Below, piece by piece: positions 1 through 6,786 of a stretch of 9,837 bases of DNA; within the stretch, counting starts at the first letter, position 1, and each line of letters opens with the position of its first letter. Below the pieces are notes generated by a model. It saw only the letters and a list, made by a program, of their open reading frames with translations. It made no database searches and had not been told where the DNA came from. A program made the position numbers and the translations under genes. Origin of the DNA: CAYXGE01 sp964464435 (GTDB taxonomy: Bacteria > Pseudomonadota > Gammaproteobacteria > Burkholderiales > Methylophilaceae). The stretch lies in NCBI GenBank assembly GCA_964464435.1, contig CAYXGE010000067.1, forward strand, positions 1 to 9,837. Reading direction: 5' to 3'.

Positions 1-57
1 TTCGATAAGATGCCTGAGTATACCAAGAAGATCATTCCTATTGCGGAAGTGGCGTGA
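1..57 (+). CDS. C-terminal end of an upstream gene, possibly aconitate hydratase B
   Basis: Frame 1 is open from the window edge and ends at a TGA at 55-57, giving 18 residues of a protein whose body lies outside the window. The tail reads FDKMPEYTKKIIPIAEVA. From memory it resembles the extreme C-terminus of proteobacterial aconitase B, where an aromatic-rich F-x-x-[LM]-x-x-Y-[TS]-x-K pattern closes the protein (E. coli AcnB ends with a similar FNQLSQYTEK stretch). An aconitase would fit the TCA/methylcitrate content downstream, since AcnB can hydrate citrate-type and methylcitrate-type intermediates. The match is short, so the identity is tentative; that it is the end of a coding region is more secure. 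No convincing hairpin-plus-T-run terminator follows it. Confidence 0.42.
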   Translation, partial: FDKMPEYTKKIIPIAEVA

Positions 58-77
58 GAGCTAAATTGCATCATTTT

Positions 78-105
78 TTGACTTATCGCAAATATTTTTT
101 AAATT
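78..105 (+). promoter_or_regulatory. Candidate sigma-70 promoter for the operon
   Basis: TTGACT at 78-83 matches the -35 consensus at five of six bases. After a 16-base spacer, TAAATT at 100-105 is a weaker -10 match (four of six). The region is strongly AT-rich and lies in the only sizeable gap of the window, 67 bases upstream of the regulator start. Transcription would begin near 112. Other -10 choices such as TATAAG at 117-122 are possible but have no good -35 at proper spacing. This is a pattern call only. Confidence 0.35.
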
Positions 106-111
106 CTTATA

Positions 112-123
112 TCTTATATAAGA
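112..123. promoter_or_regulatory. Perfect 12-base palindrome, candidate GntR operator
   Basis: TCTTATATAAGA is a perfect inverted repeat directly downstream of the candidate -10 element, where a bound repressor would block initiation. GntR-family dimers bind short palindromes, and such regulators often control their own operon, so this is a reasonable operator candidate for the adjacent GntR gene. AT-rich palindromes also arise by chance, and the sequence does not carry the GT...AC edges typical of many HutC-type sites. Confidence 0.3.
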
Positions 124-130
124 CTTAAAG

Positions 131-144
131 TGTTAGACTAAACA
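131..144. promoter_or_regulatory. Imperfect inverted repeat, second operator candidate
   Basis: The stretch TGTTAGACTAAACA contains the odd-centred palindrome TTAGACTAA at 133-141, and its outer TGTT/AACA edges are also complementary, though on a slightly shifted centre. HutC-type GntR proteins tend to recognise sites with GT and AC flanking a short TA-rich or TAGA-like core (DasR/NagR sites contain a TAGAC element), and GTTAGAC here is loosely reminiscent. It lies between the candidate promoter and the regulator's ribosome binding site. Support is weak. Confidence 0.25.
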
Positions 145-171
145 CATGTTGAATCAGCACAGGAAAAACAT

Positions 172-906
172 ATGAATATGGTCATGGCTACACCTAGTTT
201 TAAACCGTTGTATGAGCAAATTAAAGAGTTGCTCACGCAAAGCTTGATTGCTGGCGAATGGGGCCCTGGTGAAAGTATTCCAAGCGAGATGGAGTTGGCG
301 TCACGTTACAACGTGAGTCAGGGCACGGTTAGAAAGGCCATTGATGCTTTAGCGGCTGAGAATATTGTAGTGCGTCGTCAAGGTAAAGGAACCTTCGTTG
401 CTACGCATAATGAAGAGCAAATTAAATTACGTTTTCTGCGTTTGGCTGCGGCCGATGGCAAAAAGGAGTTGCTAGAAAATGAATTATTGGAATGTACTAG
501 AATCTCTTCTCCTGCCAATATCGCTGGCATGTTGAACTTAAAACCCGATACCAGTGTGATTGAAATTAAGCGCTTGCTCAGTTTTTCACATCGCCCAGTG
601 ATTTTTGACCACGTCATTATTCCAGCCAGTCCATTTAAGGGCTTAAATGCAAACAAAATTCAAGAGTACAACGGCTCGCTTTATCGCATGTATGAAACAC
701 TCTATGGCATTCGCATGATACGCGCCTCTGAAAAGCTGACAGCAGTTGGGGCGACGGGAGAAATAGCAAAACATCTTGGTGTTAAAGAGGGGTTCCCGCT
801 GTTACGTATAGAGCGTATTGCTTATACCTATGGTGATAAGCCTATGGAATATCGTTTAGGGCTTTGTGTGACAGATGATTACCACTACATGAATGAGCTT
901 GAATAA
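172..906 (+). CDS. GntR-family transcriptional regulator, HutC type with UTRA domain
   Basis: This 244-residue DNA-binding regulator is the first gene of the operon and probably controls it. Residues about 13-77 form the GntR winged helix: LYEQIKELL, then IPSEMELASRYNVSQGTVRKA (positions about 36-56), then the wing with RRQGKGTFV (69-76). Residues about 95-238 form a UTRA-type effector domain, with the typical VIEIKRLL strand and a closing FPLLRIERIAY...YRLGL region. Together these place it in the HutC subfamily. The ATG at 172 is preferred over in-frame ATGs at 178 and 184 because AGGA at 161-164 lies seven bases upstream. The malic enzyme starts 22 bases after the stop, so the regulator is probably co-transcribed with its targets and autoregulated. 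The ligand is unknown; an organic acid or CoA-pathway intermediate is inferred from the neighbours only. Confidence 0.9.
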   Translation: MNMVMATPSFKPLYEQIKELLTQSLIAGEWGPGESIPSEMELASRYNVSQGTVRKAIDALAAENIVVRRQGKGTFVATHNEEQIKLRFLRLAAADGKKELLENELLECTRISSPANIAGMLNLKPDTSVIEIKRLLSFSHRPVIFDHVIIPASPFKGLNANKIQEYNGSLYRMYETLYGIRMIRASEKLTAVGATGEIAKHLGVKEGFPLLRIERIAYTYGDKPMEYRLGLCVTDDYHYMNELE

Positions 907-918
907 CCAAGAAAAAAA

Positions 919-922
919 AGGA
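919..922 (+). promoter_or_regulatory. Ribosome binding site that fixes the malic enzyme start
   Basis: AGGA preceded by an A-run sits six bases before the ATG at 929. An in-frame ATG at 893, inside the regulator gene, would add 12 residues that malic enzymes lack and has no comparable site upstream, so 929 is the likely start. Confidence 0.65.
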
Positions 923-928
923 TTAAAT

Positions 929-2119
929 ATGGATAGCCTTAAATCACGTGCATTGCACTATCACCAGTTTCCGCGCCCCGGCAAACTTTCTGTCGAATCC
1001 TCCAAGCCATGCTCGACAGCGGATGAGCTCTCCCTAGCTTATACGCCGGGGGTAGCGGAGCCTGTGAAGGCGATTCATGAAAATCCAGCCGATGCTTATA
1101 AATATACCAATAAAGGTAATTTAGTGGCAGTCATTACGGATGGTACTGCTGTATTGGGTTTAGGCAATGTAGGTGCACTAGCGGGTAAGCCAGTCATGGA
1201 AGGCAAAGCGGTGTTATTTAAGCGCTTTGCAGACATTGATGTGTTTGATATTGAAGTGGTTGCACCAAGCATAGAAGCATTTATTGAAACGGTGGTGAAT
1301 ATTGCGCCTACCTTTGGGGGCATCAACCTTGAAGATATTGCCGCACCGCACTGTTTTAGAATTGAGAAAGAGCTTAAAGCAAGGCTCAATATTCCTGTGT
1401 TTCATGACGACCAACATGGCACAGCAGCTATTATTGGCGGCGCACTGCTCAATGCACTGGAATTGCAAGGCAAAACATTAGCCACAGCAAAAATTGCCTT
1501 TTTAGGGGCAGGAGCAGCAGGTATGGCAACAGCACGGTTACTTAAACTGATGGGTGCAAAAGACATTACCTTATGTGATAAAACTGGTGCATTACATACT
1601 GGCAGAAAAGATATTGGTGAGTACGGTAGTGATTTATTACGAGAGACAGAAGCCCGTACCCTGCAAGATATTATTACAAACGCTGATGTGTTTATCGGTG
1701 TTTCTGCTGCCAATGCATTACCTCCCGAATATCTTAAACTCATGGCAGAAAAACCAGTTGTCTTTGCCTTGGCTAATCCTGACCCAGAAATTCTGCCTTC
1801 TGTTGCGCATGCAGTGCGTGATGACATCGTCATGGCGACTGGACGTTCAGATTTTCCAAACCAAGTGAATAATGCCCTTTGCTTCCCTTATTTGTTCCGT
1901 GGCGCGCTCGATGCACAAGCACCACAAATTACTGAAAAAATGCAAATGGCGGCGGCCTTTGCCTTAGCTGAACTTGCTAGAGAGTCTGTGCCACAAGAGG
2001 TGTTAGATGCTTATGGTGTAAAAGAAATGACTTTTGGTAAAGAGTACATTATTCCTAAACCATTTGACCCCCGATTGTTAGAGCGTATTTCTGGCGCAGT
2101 AGCCAAGGCCGCGCATTAA
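929..2119 (+). CDS. Malic enzyme (malate dehydrogenase, oxaloacetate-decarboxylating), short form
   Basis: Oxidative decarboxylation of (S)-malate to pyruvate and CO2 with reduction of NAD(P)+, in the cytoplasm. Visible signatures from Met929: YTPGVAEP with the catalytic Tyr at 38; MEGKAVLFK with the catalytic Lys at 93; the metal-binding GINLEDIAAP (Glu135, Asp136) and FHDDQHGTAAI (Asp161); the Rossmann dinucleotide loop GAGAAG (193-198); LANPDPEI (281-288) and ATGRSDFPNQVNNALCFP (303-320). At 396 residues it holds only the catalytic and nucleotide-binding domains. It lacks the C-terminal phosphotransacetylase-like domain of the roughly 760-residue MaeB type, although the sequence is MaeB-like. 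NAD versus NADP preference cannot be read safely. It lies 19 bases before sdhC and would drain malate, made by SDH and fumarase of the same operon, to pyruvate. Confidence 0.93.
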   Translation: MDSLKSRALHYHQFPRPGKLSVESSKPCSTADELSLAYTPGVAEPVKAIHENPADAYKYTNKGNLVAVITDGTAVLGLGNVGALAGKPVMEGKAVLFKRFADIDVFDIEVVAPSIEAFIETVVNIAPTFGGINLEDIAAPHCFRIEKELKARLNIPVFHDDQHGTAAIIGGALLNALELQGKTLATAKIAFLGAGAAGMATARLLKLMGAKDITLCDKTGALHTGRKDIGEYGSDLLRETEARTLQDIITNADVFIGVSAANALPPEYLKLMAEKPVVFALANPDPEILPSVAHAVRDDIVMATGRSDFPNQVNNALCFPYLFRGALDAQAPQITEKMQMAAAFALAELARESVPQEVLDAYGVKEMTFGKEYIIPKPFDPRLLERISGAVAKAAH

Positions 2120-2138
2120 GGCAGAACAGGAATGCAGC

Positions 2139-2561
2139 ATGGGATATATTTTAAACATGGATAAAATACCTAATCAGCCAGCCAAACGTCCAGTAAACAG
2201 GCCTAAAAACCTAAATTTACGCACTATTCGTTTGCCAGTACCTGCTTTGGTGTCAATCTTACATCGAGCCAGTGGCTTTCTACTCTTCTTGTTGATTCCA
2301 GCGCTTATTTGGTGTTTGCAACAAATGTTAAGTTCGCCAGAGGGCTTTCAACAAGTGAAACATGTGCTGGATAGTGTATTTGTAAAAGCGATTATTTTTG
2401 CAGGGCTTTGGGCTTTTTGGCATCACTTTTGTGCAGGGCTTCGTCATTTAGCCATGGATTTTCATTGGGGCATGGCGTTAAGACAAGCGCGCTTTACCGC
2501 TAAGCTAGTGTTGGGGCTAAGCTTAGTACTAACGGTTATTTCAATGGTGTGGATATGCTAG
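2139..2561 (+). CDS. sdhC: Succinate dehydrogenase cytochrome b556 subunit SdhC
   Basis: Large membrane anchor of complex II, carrying heme b and part of the ubiquinone site in the inner membrane. It follows the E. coli pattern RPxNLxLxTIRxP (here RPKNLNLRTIRLP, 21-33), then SILHRASG with the quinone-site Ser39 and Arg43 equivalents, an SSPEGF loop (65-70), and HHFCAGLRHLAMDF, in which His96 aligns with the E. coli heme ligand His84. Three hydrophobic segments lie at about 34-60, 80-101 and 120-139. Length is 140 residues against about 129 in E. coli. The extra length is N-terminal, and an in-frame ATG at 2157 would give a closer length. The start at 2139 is chosen because AGGA at 2128-2131 lies seven bases upstream, whereas 2157 has no well-placed site. 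It overlaps the sdhD start. Confidence 0.93.
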   Translation: MGYILNMDKIPNQPAKRPVNRPKNLNLRTIRLPVPALVSILHRASGFLLFLLIPALIWCLQQMLSSPEGFQQVKHVLDSVFVKAIIFAGLWAFWHHFCAGLRHLAMDFHWGMALRQARFTAKLVLGLSLVLTVISMVWIC

Positions 2562-2902
2562 TTAAAATTTTTAGTTTTACATACCACTGTCTGCGTGATT
2601 GGCTATTTCAGCGCATATCTGGGGCCATCATGGCGATATACAGCGTCATGTGGTTAGTGATTATTGCATTCAATCCTATGACTGAATTTGCTACATGGCA
2701 AATGCTATTTTCAAACCTTTGGATGAAGCTAGCCAGCCTGTTGTTTTTGGTGAGCATGCTTTACCACGCATGGTTAGGTGTGCGCGATATTAGCATGGAC
2801 TACATTCCCATGCTGCCCTTAAGAAAAGGTTTTCAGATGATGGTAATAGCCTCTTTGCTTGTGTATAGCATATGGGGTGTTAATGTGTTGTGGAGCGTGT
2901 AA
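2555..2902 (+). CDS. sdhD: Succinate dehydrogenase hydrophobic membrane anchor SdhD
   Basis: Small anchor subunit of complex II, sharing heme b and the ubiquinone pocket with SdhC. From the ATG at 2555 it is 115 residues, the same as E. coli SdhD, and the key residues keep identical numbers: heme ligand His71 in LYHAWLGV, and Asp82 and Tyr83 in MDYI at the quinone site. Three membrane segments lie at about 20-40, 55-75 and 93-113. A GTG at 2549 two codons earlier is an alternative start, but the exact E. coli-like numbering favours 2555. The gene overlaps the end of sdhC by seven bases and its stop overlaps the sdhA ATG by one, so translation of the subunits is probably coupled to balance stoichiometry. 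Confidence 0.92.
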   Translation: MLVKIFSFTYHCLRDWLFQRISGAIMAIYSVMWLVIIAFNPMTEFATWQMLFSNLWMKLASLLFLVSMLYHAWLGVRDISMDYIPMLPLRKGFQMMVIASLLVYSIWGVNVLWSV

Positions 2903-4653
2903 TGCAATTAACTACTCAAACGTTTGATGCAATTGTGATTGGCGGAGGCGGTGCAGGCTTGCGTGCAGCTTTGCAATTATCAGATTCTGGCATGAAAGTG
3001 GCCGTAGTATCTAAAGTGTTTCCTACGCGCTCACATACCGTGGCGGCACAGGGTGGAATTGCTGCATCACTCGGTAACGCAGGCGAAGATAACTGGCTAT
3101 GGCATATGTATGACACAGTTAAAGGCTCGGACTATTTAGGTGACCAAGATGCCATCGAGTATATGTGTAAAAATGCAGCCAAAGCAATCTACGAGTTAGA
3201 GCATTTTGGTATGCCGTTTGACCGCATGGAAAGTGGACGTATTTATCAGCGACCATTTGGTGGCATGACACAAAACTTTGGTGAAAAATCCATTTCACGT
3301 ACTTGTGCAGCGGCTGATAGAACAGGCCATGCCATGTTACATACCTTGTATCAACGCAATATTGCTAACCATACCCAATTTTTTATCGAATGGTTTGCAC
3401 TTGATTTGATTCGTGATGCAGAGGGCGATGTTGTGGGGGTGGTAGTGCTTGAGATTGAAACAGGTGAAATTTCAATTTTGCATGCAAAGACTACCATGTT
3501 GGCAACTGGTGGGGCAGGCCGAATTTTTCAGGCGAGTACTAATGCCTTTATCAATACTGGCGATGGCTTGGGTATGGCAATGCGTGCAGGTATTCCACTT
3601 GAGGATATGGAGTTTTGGCAATTTCACCCTACTGGCGTTGCAGGGGCAGGCGTACTCATTACCGAAGGCGTGCGCGGTGAAGGTGGCTATTTGGTGAATA
3701 GTGAAGGTGAACGTTTTATGCAACGCTACGCGCCAAAAGCATTAGATTTAGCTAGTCGAGATGTGGTATCACGCGCTATAGCCACTGAGATTAAAGAGGG
3801 TCGTGGCGTGGGTAAAGATAAAGACCGCGTATTGCTTAAATTAGACCATTTAGGTGAAGAAACCATTAAAACCAAATTGCCGGGTATACGTGAAATTGCC
3901 AAAAACTTTGCCAATGTAGATCCTGTAAAAGACCCCATACCCATTGTGCCAACAGCACATTACATGATGGGAGGTGTACCCACTAACATTCATGGGCAAG
4001 TCATTGATAACGCACAAAATCGGGTGGTCAATGGATTGTATGCAGTCGGTGAATGCGCTTGTATTTCAGTGCATGGCGCAAATCGCTTAGGCTCAAATTC
4101 GCTGCTCGATTTAATGGTGTTTGGTCGTGCAGCAGGTGAGCACATGGCGGCCTATGCAAAGACAATAGCAAGCCCTAAACCGCTACCTAAACATTGTGCA
4201 GATGCTACCTTAGCGCGTGTTTACCGCTTAGAGCAAGGCGCGGGAGAAGAAGTGGCTGAAGTAGGCGATGCTATGCGTAAAACAATGCAAAACAATTGTG
4301 GTGTATTTCGTTTTCCTGAGTTGATGGCGCAAGGTGTAAAGGAAATACAAGAGATTGCTGAGCGTGCGCAACATATCAAAATAAAAGACCGCAGCAAAGT
4401 ATTTAACACTGCGCGTGTTGAGGCGCTTGAGTTAGATAACTTAATAGAAGTGGCTATGGCCACTATGATTTCTGCCTATGCCCGTGAAGAAAGTCGTGGT
4501 GCGCATTGTCGTGCGGACTTTATGGAGCGCGATGATACAAATTGGCTAAAACACAGCTTATTTTATAAAACAGATAAACATCTTGACTACAAACCTGTGG
4601 TTACAAAGCCGCTGACAGTTGAGCCGTTTCCACTTAAGCCACGTGTTTATTAG
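2902..4653 (+). CDS. sdhA: Succinate dehydrogenase flavoprotein subunit SdhA
   Basis: Catalytic subunit that oxidises succinate to fumarate and passes electrons through FAD to SdhB, on the cytoplasmic face of the inner membrane. From Met2902 it is 583 residues (E. coli 588). Visible features: FAD-binding IVIGGGGAGLRAAL (11-24); covalent flavin attachment His45 in SHTVAAQGG; active-site FHPTG with His242; proton-shuttle Arg286 in SRDVVSRA; substrate-binding His353 in TAHYMMGGVPTN; and Arg395 in NRLGSNSLLDL. All catalytic residues are present, so this is a functional SdhA rather than a soluble fumarate reductase. The ATG at 2902 forms a TAATG overlap with sdhD and has GGAG at 2892-2895 six bases upstream. 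A GTG at 2890 is in frame but sits upstream of much of that site and is rejected. Confidence 0.97.
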   Translation: MQLTTQTFDAIVIGGGGAGLRAALQLSDSGMKVAVVSKVFPTRSHTVAAQGGIAASLGNAGEDNWLWHMYDTVKGSDYLGDQDAIEYMCKNAAKAIYELEHFGMPFDRMESGRIYQRPFGGMTQNFGEKSISRTCAAADRTGHAMLHTLYQRNIANHTQFFIEWFALDLIRDAEGDVVGVVVLEIETGEISILHAKTTMLATGGAGRIFQASTNAFINTGDGLGMAMRAGIPLEDMEFWQFHPTGVAGAGVLITEGVRGEGGYLVNSEGERFMQRYAPKALDLASRDVVSRAIATEIKEGRGVGKDKDRVLLKLDHLGEETIKTKLPGIREIAKNFANVDPVKDPIPIVPTAHYMMGGVPTNIHGQVIDNAQNRVVNGLYAVGECACISVHGANRLGSNSLLDLMVFGRAAGEHMAAYAKTIASPKPLPKHCADATLARVYRLEQGAGEEVAEVGDAMRKTMQNNCGVFRFPELMAQGVKEIQEIAERAQHIKIKDRSKVFNTARVEALELDNLIEVAMATMISAYAREESRGAHCRADFMERDDTNWLKHSLFYKTDKHLDYKPVVTKPLTVEPFPLKPRVY

Positions 4654-4656
4654 GAG
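4652..4656 (+). promoter_or_regulatory. Ribosome binding site that fixes the sdhB start
   Basis: AGGAG overlaps the sdhA stop codon and ends five bases before the ATG at 4662. The in-frame GTG at 4656 begins on the last base of this site and cannot use it, so 4662 is the likely start. Confidence 0.7.
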
Positions 4657-4661
4657 TGAGT

Positions 4662-5354
4662 ATGAAAATTTCAATTTATCGCTTTAATCCTGACGTGGAT
4701 AAAGAGCCATATATGCAAGACTATGAGATTGAAGTGTTGCCCGAAGACAAAATGCTCTTAGATTTGCTGCTACGCCTAAAAGTAGTCGATGACACGCTGA
4801 GTATGCGCAAATCTTGTCGCGAAGGTGTATGTGGTTCAGATGCCATGAATATTAATGGTAAAAATGGATTGGCTTGTATTACTAAAATTGAATCTTTAGG
4901 CAATAGTGTAGTGATAAGGCCACTGCCTGGTATGCCTGTTATTCGTGACCTCGTGGTGGATATGACGCAGTTTTTTAAACACTACGAGTCGGTAAAACCT
5001 TATCTAGTTAATAACGACCCTGTGCCAGAAAAAGAGCGTTTGCAAAGTCCTGAAGAGCGGGCACAGTTGGATGGCTTATATGAGTGTATTTTATGTGGCG
5101 CTTGTACCGCATCCTGCCCAAGCTTTTGGTGGAATCCTGATAAGTTTGTGGGTCCAGCGGGGTTGTTGCAATCTTATCGATTTATTGCTGATAGCCGCGA
5201 TCAAGCCACACAAGAACGGCTGGACGACTTTGAAGACCCATATCGATTGTATCGTTGCCACAATATTATGAATTGTGTTGATGTTTGCCCTAAGGGTTTA
5301 AGTCCTTCTAGAGCTATTGGCAAGATTAAAGAAATTAAGCTCAAGAGACTGTAA
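4662..5354 (+). CDS. sdhB: Succinate dehydrogenase iron-sulfur subunit SdhB
   Basis: Electron-transfer subunit of complex II that carries electrons from the SdhA flavin to ubiquinone. From Met4662 it is 230 residues (E. coli 238). The [2Fe-2S] cluster is in the N-terminal ferredoxin domain with ligands Cys52, Cys57, Asp60 and Cys72, including the aspartate ligand seen in E. coli. In the C-terminal domain CILCGACTASCP gives Cys142, Cys145 and Cys148 for the [4Fe-4S] cluster, completed by Cys209. Cys152, Cys199 and Cys205 hold the [3Fe-4S] cluster. All three clusters are therefore intact. It starts eight bases after the sdhA stop and overlaps sdhE by one base (TAATG). Confidence 0.97.
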   Translation: MKISIYRFNPDVDKEPYMQDYEIEVLPEDKMLLDLLLRLKVVDDTLSMRKSCREGVCGSDAMNINGKNGLACITKIESLGNSVVIRPLPGMPVIRDLVVDMTQFFKHYESVKPYLVNNDPVPEKERLQSPEERAQLDGLYECILCGACTASCPSFWWNPDKFVGPAGLLQSYRFIADSRDQATQERLDDFEDPYRLYRCHNIMNCVDVCPKGLSPSRAIGKIKEIKLKRL

Positions 5355-5608
5355 TGCATAGCACAGAACAACATCAATCAAAACGACTGTTATGGCGATG
5401 CCGCCGTGGTTTGCTTGAACTCGACATTATGTTGGGTAAGTTTTTAGCACAACACTATGCTGATTTAAGCAATGTACAAATACAAGCATTAGATACTCTG
5501 CTAGCCATGCCGGATAATCAGTTCTTAGATTTGTTGTTGATGCGTGAAACTAGTAGTCATCTAGAGATAGAGCAGTTATTACAAGAGATTAGAAATGCAC
5601 AGCAATAA
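5354..5608 (+). CDS. sdhE: SdhE, FAD assembly factor for succinate dehydrogenase
   Basis: Small cytoplasmic protein of 84 residues, of the Sdh5/YgfY (DUF339) family, which helps attach FAD covalently to SdhA. The signature RGxxE motif is present as Arg18-Gly-Leu-Leu-Glu22 in CRRGLLELD. It is followed by the helical-bundle pattern LGKFLAQHY, then LLAMPDNQFLDLLL, typical of the family. Its start overlaps the sdhB stop by one base, placing it directly in the SDH operon next to its client, which strengthens the call. In many beta- and gammaproteobacteria citrate synthase follows sdhE; here a CitE-like lyase follows instead, after 26 bases. Confidence 0.92.
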   Translation: MHSTEQHQSKRLLWRCRRGLLELDIMLGKFLAQHYADLSNVQIQALDTLLAMPDNQFLDLLLMRETSSHLEIEQLLQEIRNAQQ

Positions 5609-5634
5609 GCACTGCGCAATACGAGGAGTAAGCG

Positions 5635-6786
5635 ATGCAACCACAAGAAAAGCCTAAGCAAAATCCCGAGTTGGAGTTTTGTCGCGTATTTGATACCAGT
5701 GTGCTTGGCGATTATTGGCCAGGCATACAGTTATATTATCCTCCGGTGAAATACTCCCCTCAACAAGGTGTCTATGAAGATTTAGAGGCCGCCTCGCAAC
5801 GTATGAAAAGGCATGCGCATCAAACCAATGCGCACACCCTGATTTTTGACTTAGAGGATGGTTGTCGTCAAAAGGCCATGAGCCGTACCTTGTTACGGCA
5901 AGAGCTACCGATATTAAAGCAACACAATAAGCTTGCTACTGTGGCGATTCGTGTCAATCCATTTCGTACGCATGAGTATGAGTTGGACATGGAAATGGTT
6001 CGCGATATGGCAGATTATATCGATGTCATAATGCTGGCTAAAGCAGGCGAGGCTTATGGTGCTGCGGAAGTGCGCGATTTGTCTAACTTGTTGGTCAGTT
6101 ATAACAATAAAATAACCATTCAACCGATTATTGAGCACCCAAAATCGCTCAAAATTGCGCCAGATTTAATGCAGTATTCCACGGTTAAGCATGTGGTATT
6201 TGGTATTCATGACTTTTCAAAAGCCATGGGCATTCATATTACGCCAGAACATTGGACAGAAGAGCTTAAATACTTTTTAAACCAAATTATGTTTGAAGCG
6301 CGTATTGCAGGTAAAGGCGTGATTGGTGGGGTAGAAACCCTTATCGGCTCTTCGAGCATGCCAGAAAAATATGTAGAGCCAAATGATGTGCGCCGCTGGC
6401 TAGATTTGCATGGCGAAAATGAATCGCGCATTGTTTACAAACATGCCTGCCAAGAGTCGGCCATGGGCTTAACAGGTAAACAGGTGATTCATCCTGGGCA
6501 TATTCATCTTTGTAAAACAGCGTATACACCATCCCCGACAGAAGTTGCGCAAAAAATAAGCATCTTAAAAGCAGCGATTGAGGCTGATGCGTTGCTAGGG
6601 GGCGCTATTCGTTTTGAAGGCGAAATGTTAGACCCTCCCATGTTTGGTAAAGCATTACAAACTTTATTAAGAGCCAATGCGTTACGTGCATTGGGTGATG
6701 AGGATAGGCAGTTTGCTATGAAAGTATTGCAACTCATGCCTACACAAGTCATACGTGAAAACTGGCCATATGGAGTCATACTATGA
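5635..6786 (+). CDS. HpcH/HpaI aldolase / citrate lyase beta-like CoA-ester lyase, long form
   Basis: Probable Mg2+-dependent C-C lyase of the CitE/malyl-CoA lyase superfamily, predicted to split or form a 3-hydroxyacyl-CoA. Visible signatures: FDLEDG (71-76); AIRVNPFRT with Arg106 at the family's substrate-binding arginine; QPIIEHPKSL with Glu167; FGIHDFSKAMGI with Asp193, the E/D pair that usually binds Mg2+; and GKQVIHPGHI (281-290), the conserved GK-x-x-IHP block. At 383 residues it is clearly longer than CitE (about 290) or typical malyl-CoA lyases (about 320). The usual N-terminal RSxLFxPG element is replaced by GIQLYYPPVKYS (30-41), so it belongs to a divergent subgroup. AGGAG at 5624-5628 lies six bases before the start. 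It overlaps the downstream acyl-CoA ligase by four bases, which suggests the ligase makes its substrate. The substrate cannot be read from sequence; malyl-, citramalyl- or methylmalyl-CoA are candidates. Confidence 0.82.
   Translation: MQPQEKPKQNPELEFCRVFDTSVLGDYWPGIQLYYPPVKYSPQQGVYEDLEAASQRMKRHAHQTNAHTLIFDLEDGCRQKAMSRTLLRQELPILKQHNKLATVAIRVNPFRTHEYELDMEMVRDMADYIDVIMLAKAGEAYGAAEVRDLSNLLVSYNNKITIQPIIEHPKSLKIAPDLMQYSTVKHVVFGIHDFSKAMGIHITPEHWTEELKYFLNQIMFEARIAGKGVIGGVETLIGSSSMPEKYVEPNDVRRWLDLHGENESRIVYKHACQESAMGLTGKQVIHPGHIHLCKTAYTPSPTEVAQKISILKAAIEADALLGGAIRFEGEMLDPPMFGKALQTLLRANALRALGDEDRQFAMKVLQLMPTQVIRENWPYGVIL

Noticed and set aside
58..90. Possible rho-independent terminator after the upstream gene (T-run at 74-79)
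   Set aside because: The T-run has no convincing GC-rich stem in front of it.
893..928. Upstream in-frame ATG for the malic enzyme, overlapping the regulator gene
   Set aside because: The extra 12 residues are not seen in malic enzymes, and a well-placed AGGA serves the ATG at 929.
1402..1833. Minus-strand open frame of 143 codons opposite the malic enzyme
   Set aside because: It lies wholly within a strongly supported gene, its product is serine/alanine-rich with no recognisable motif, and it has the look of an antisense shadow.
5609..5634. Possible internal promoter between sdhE and the CitE-like gene
   Set aside because: The gap is only 26 bases and contains a ribosome binding site but no -35/-10 pair.
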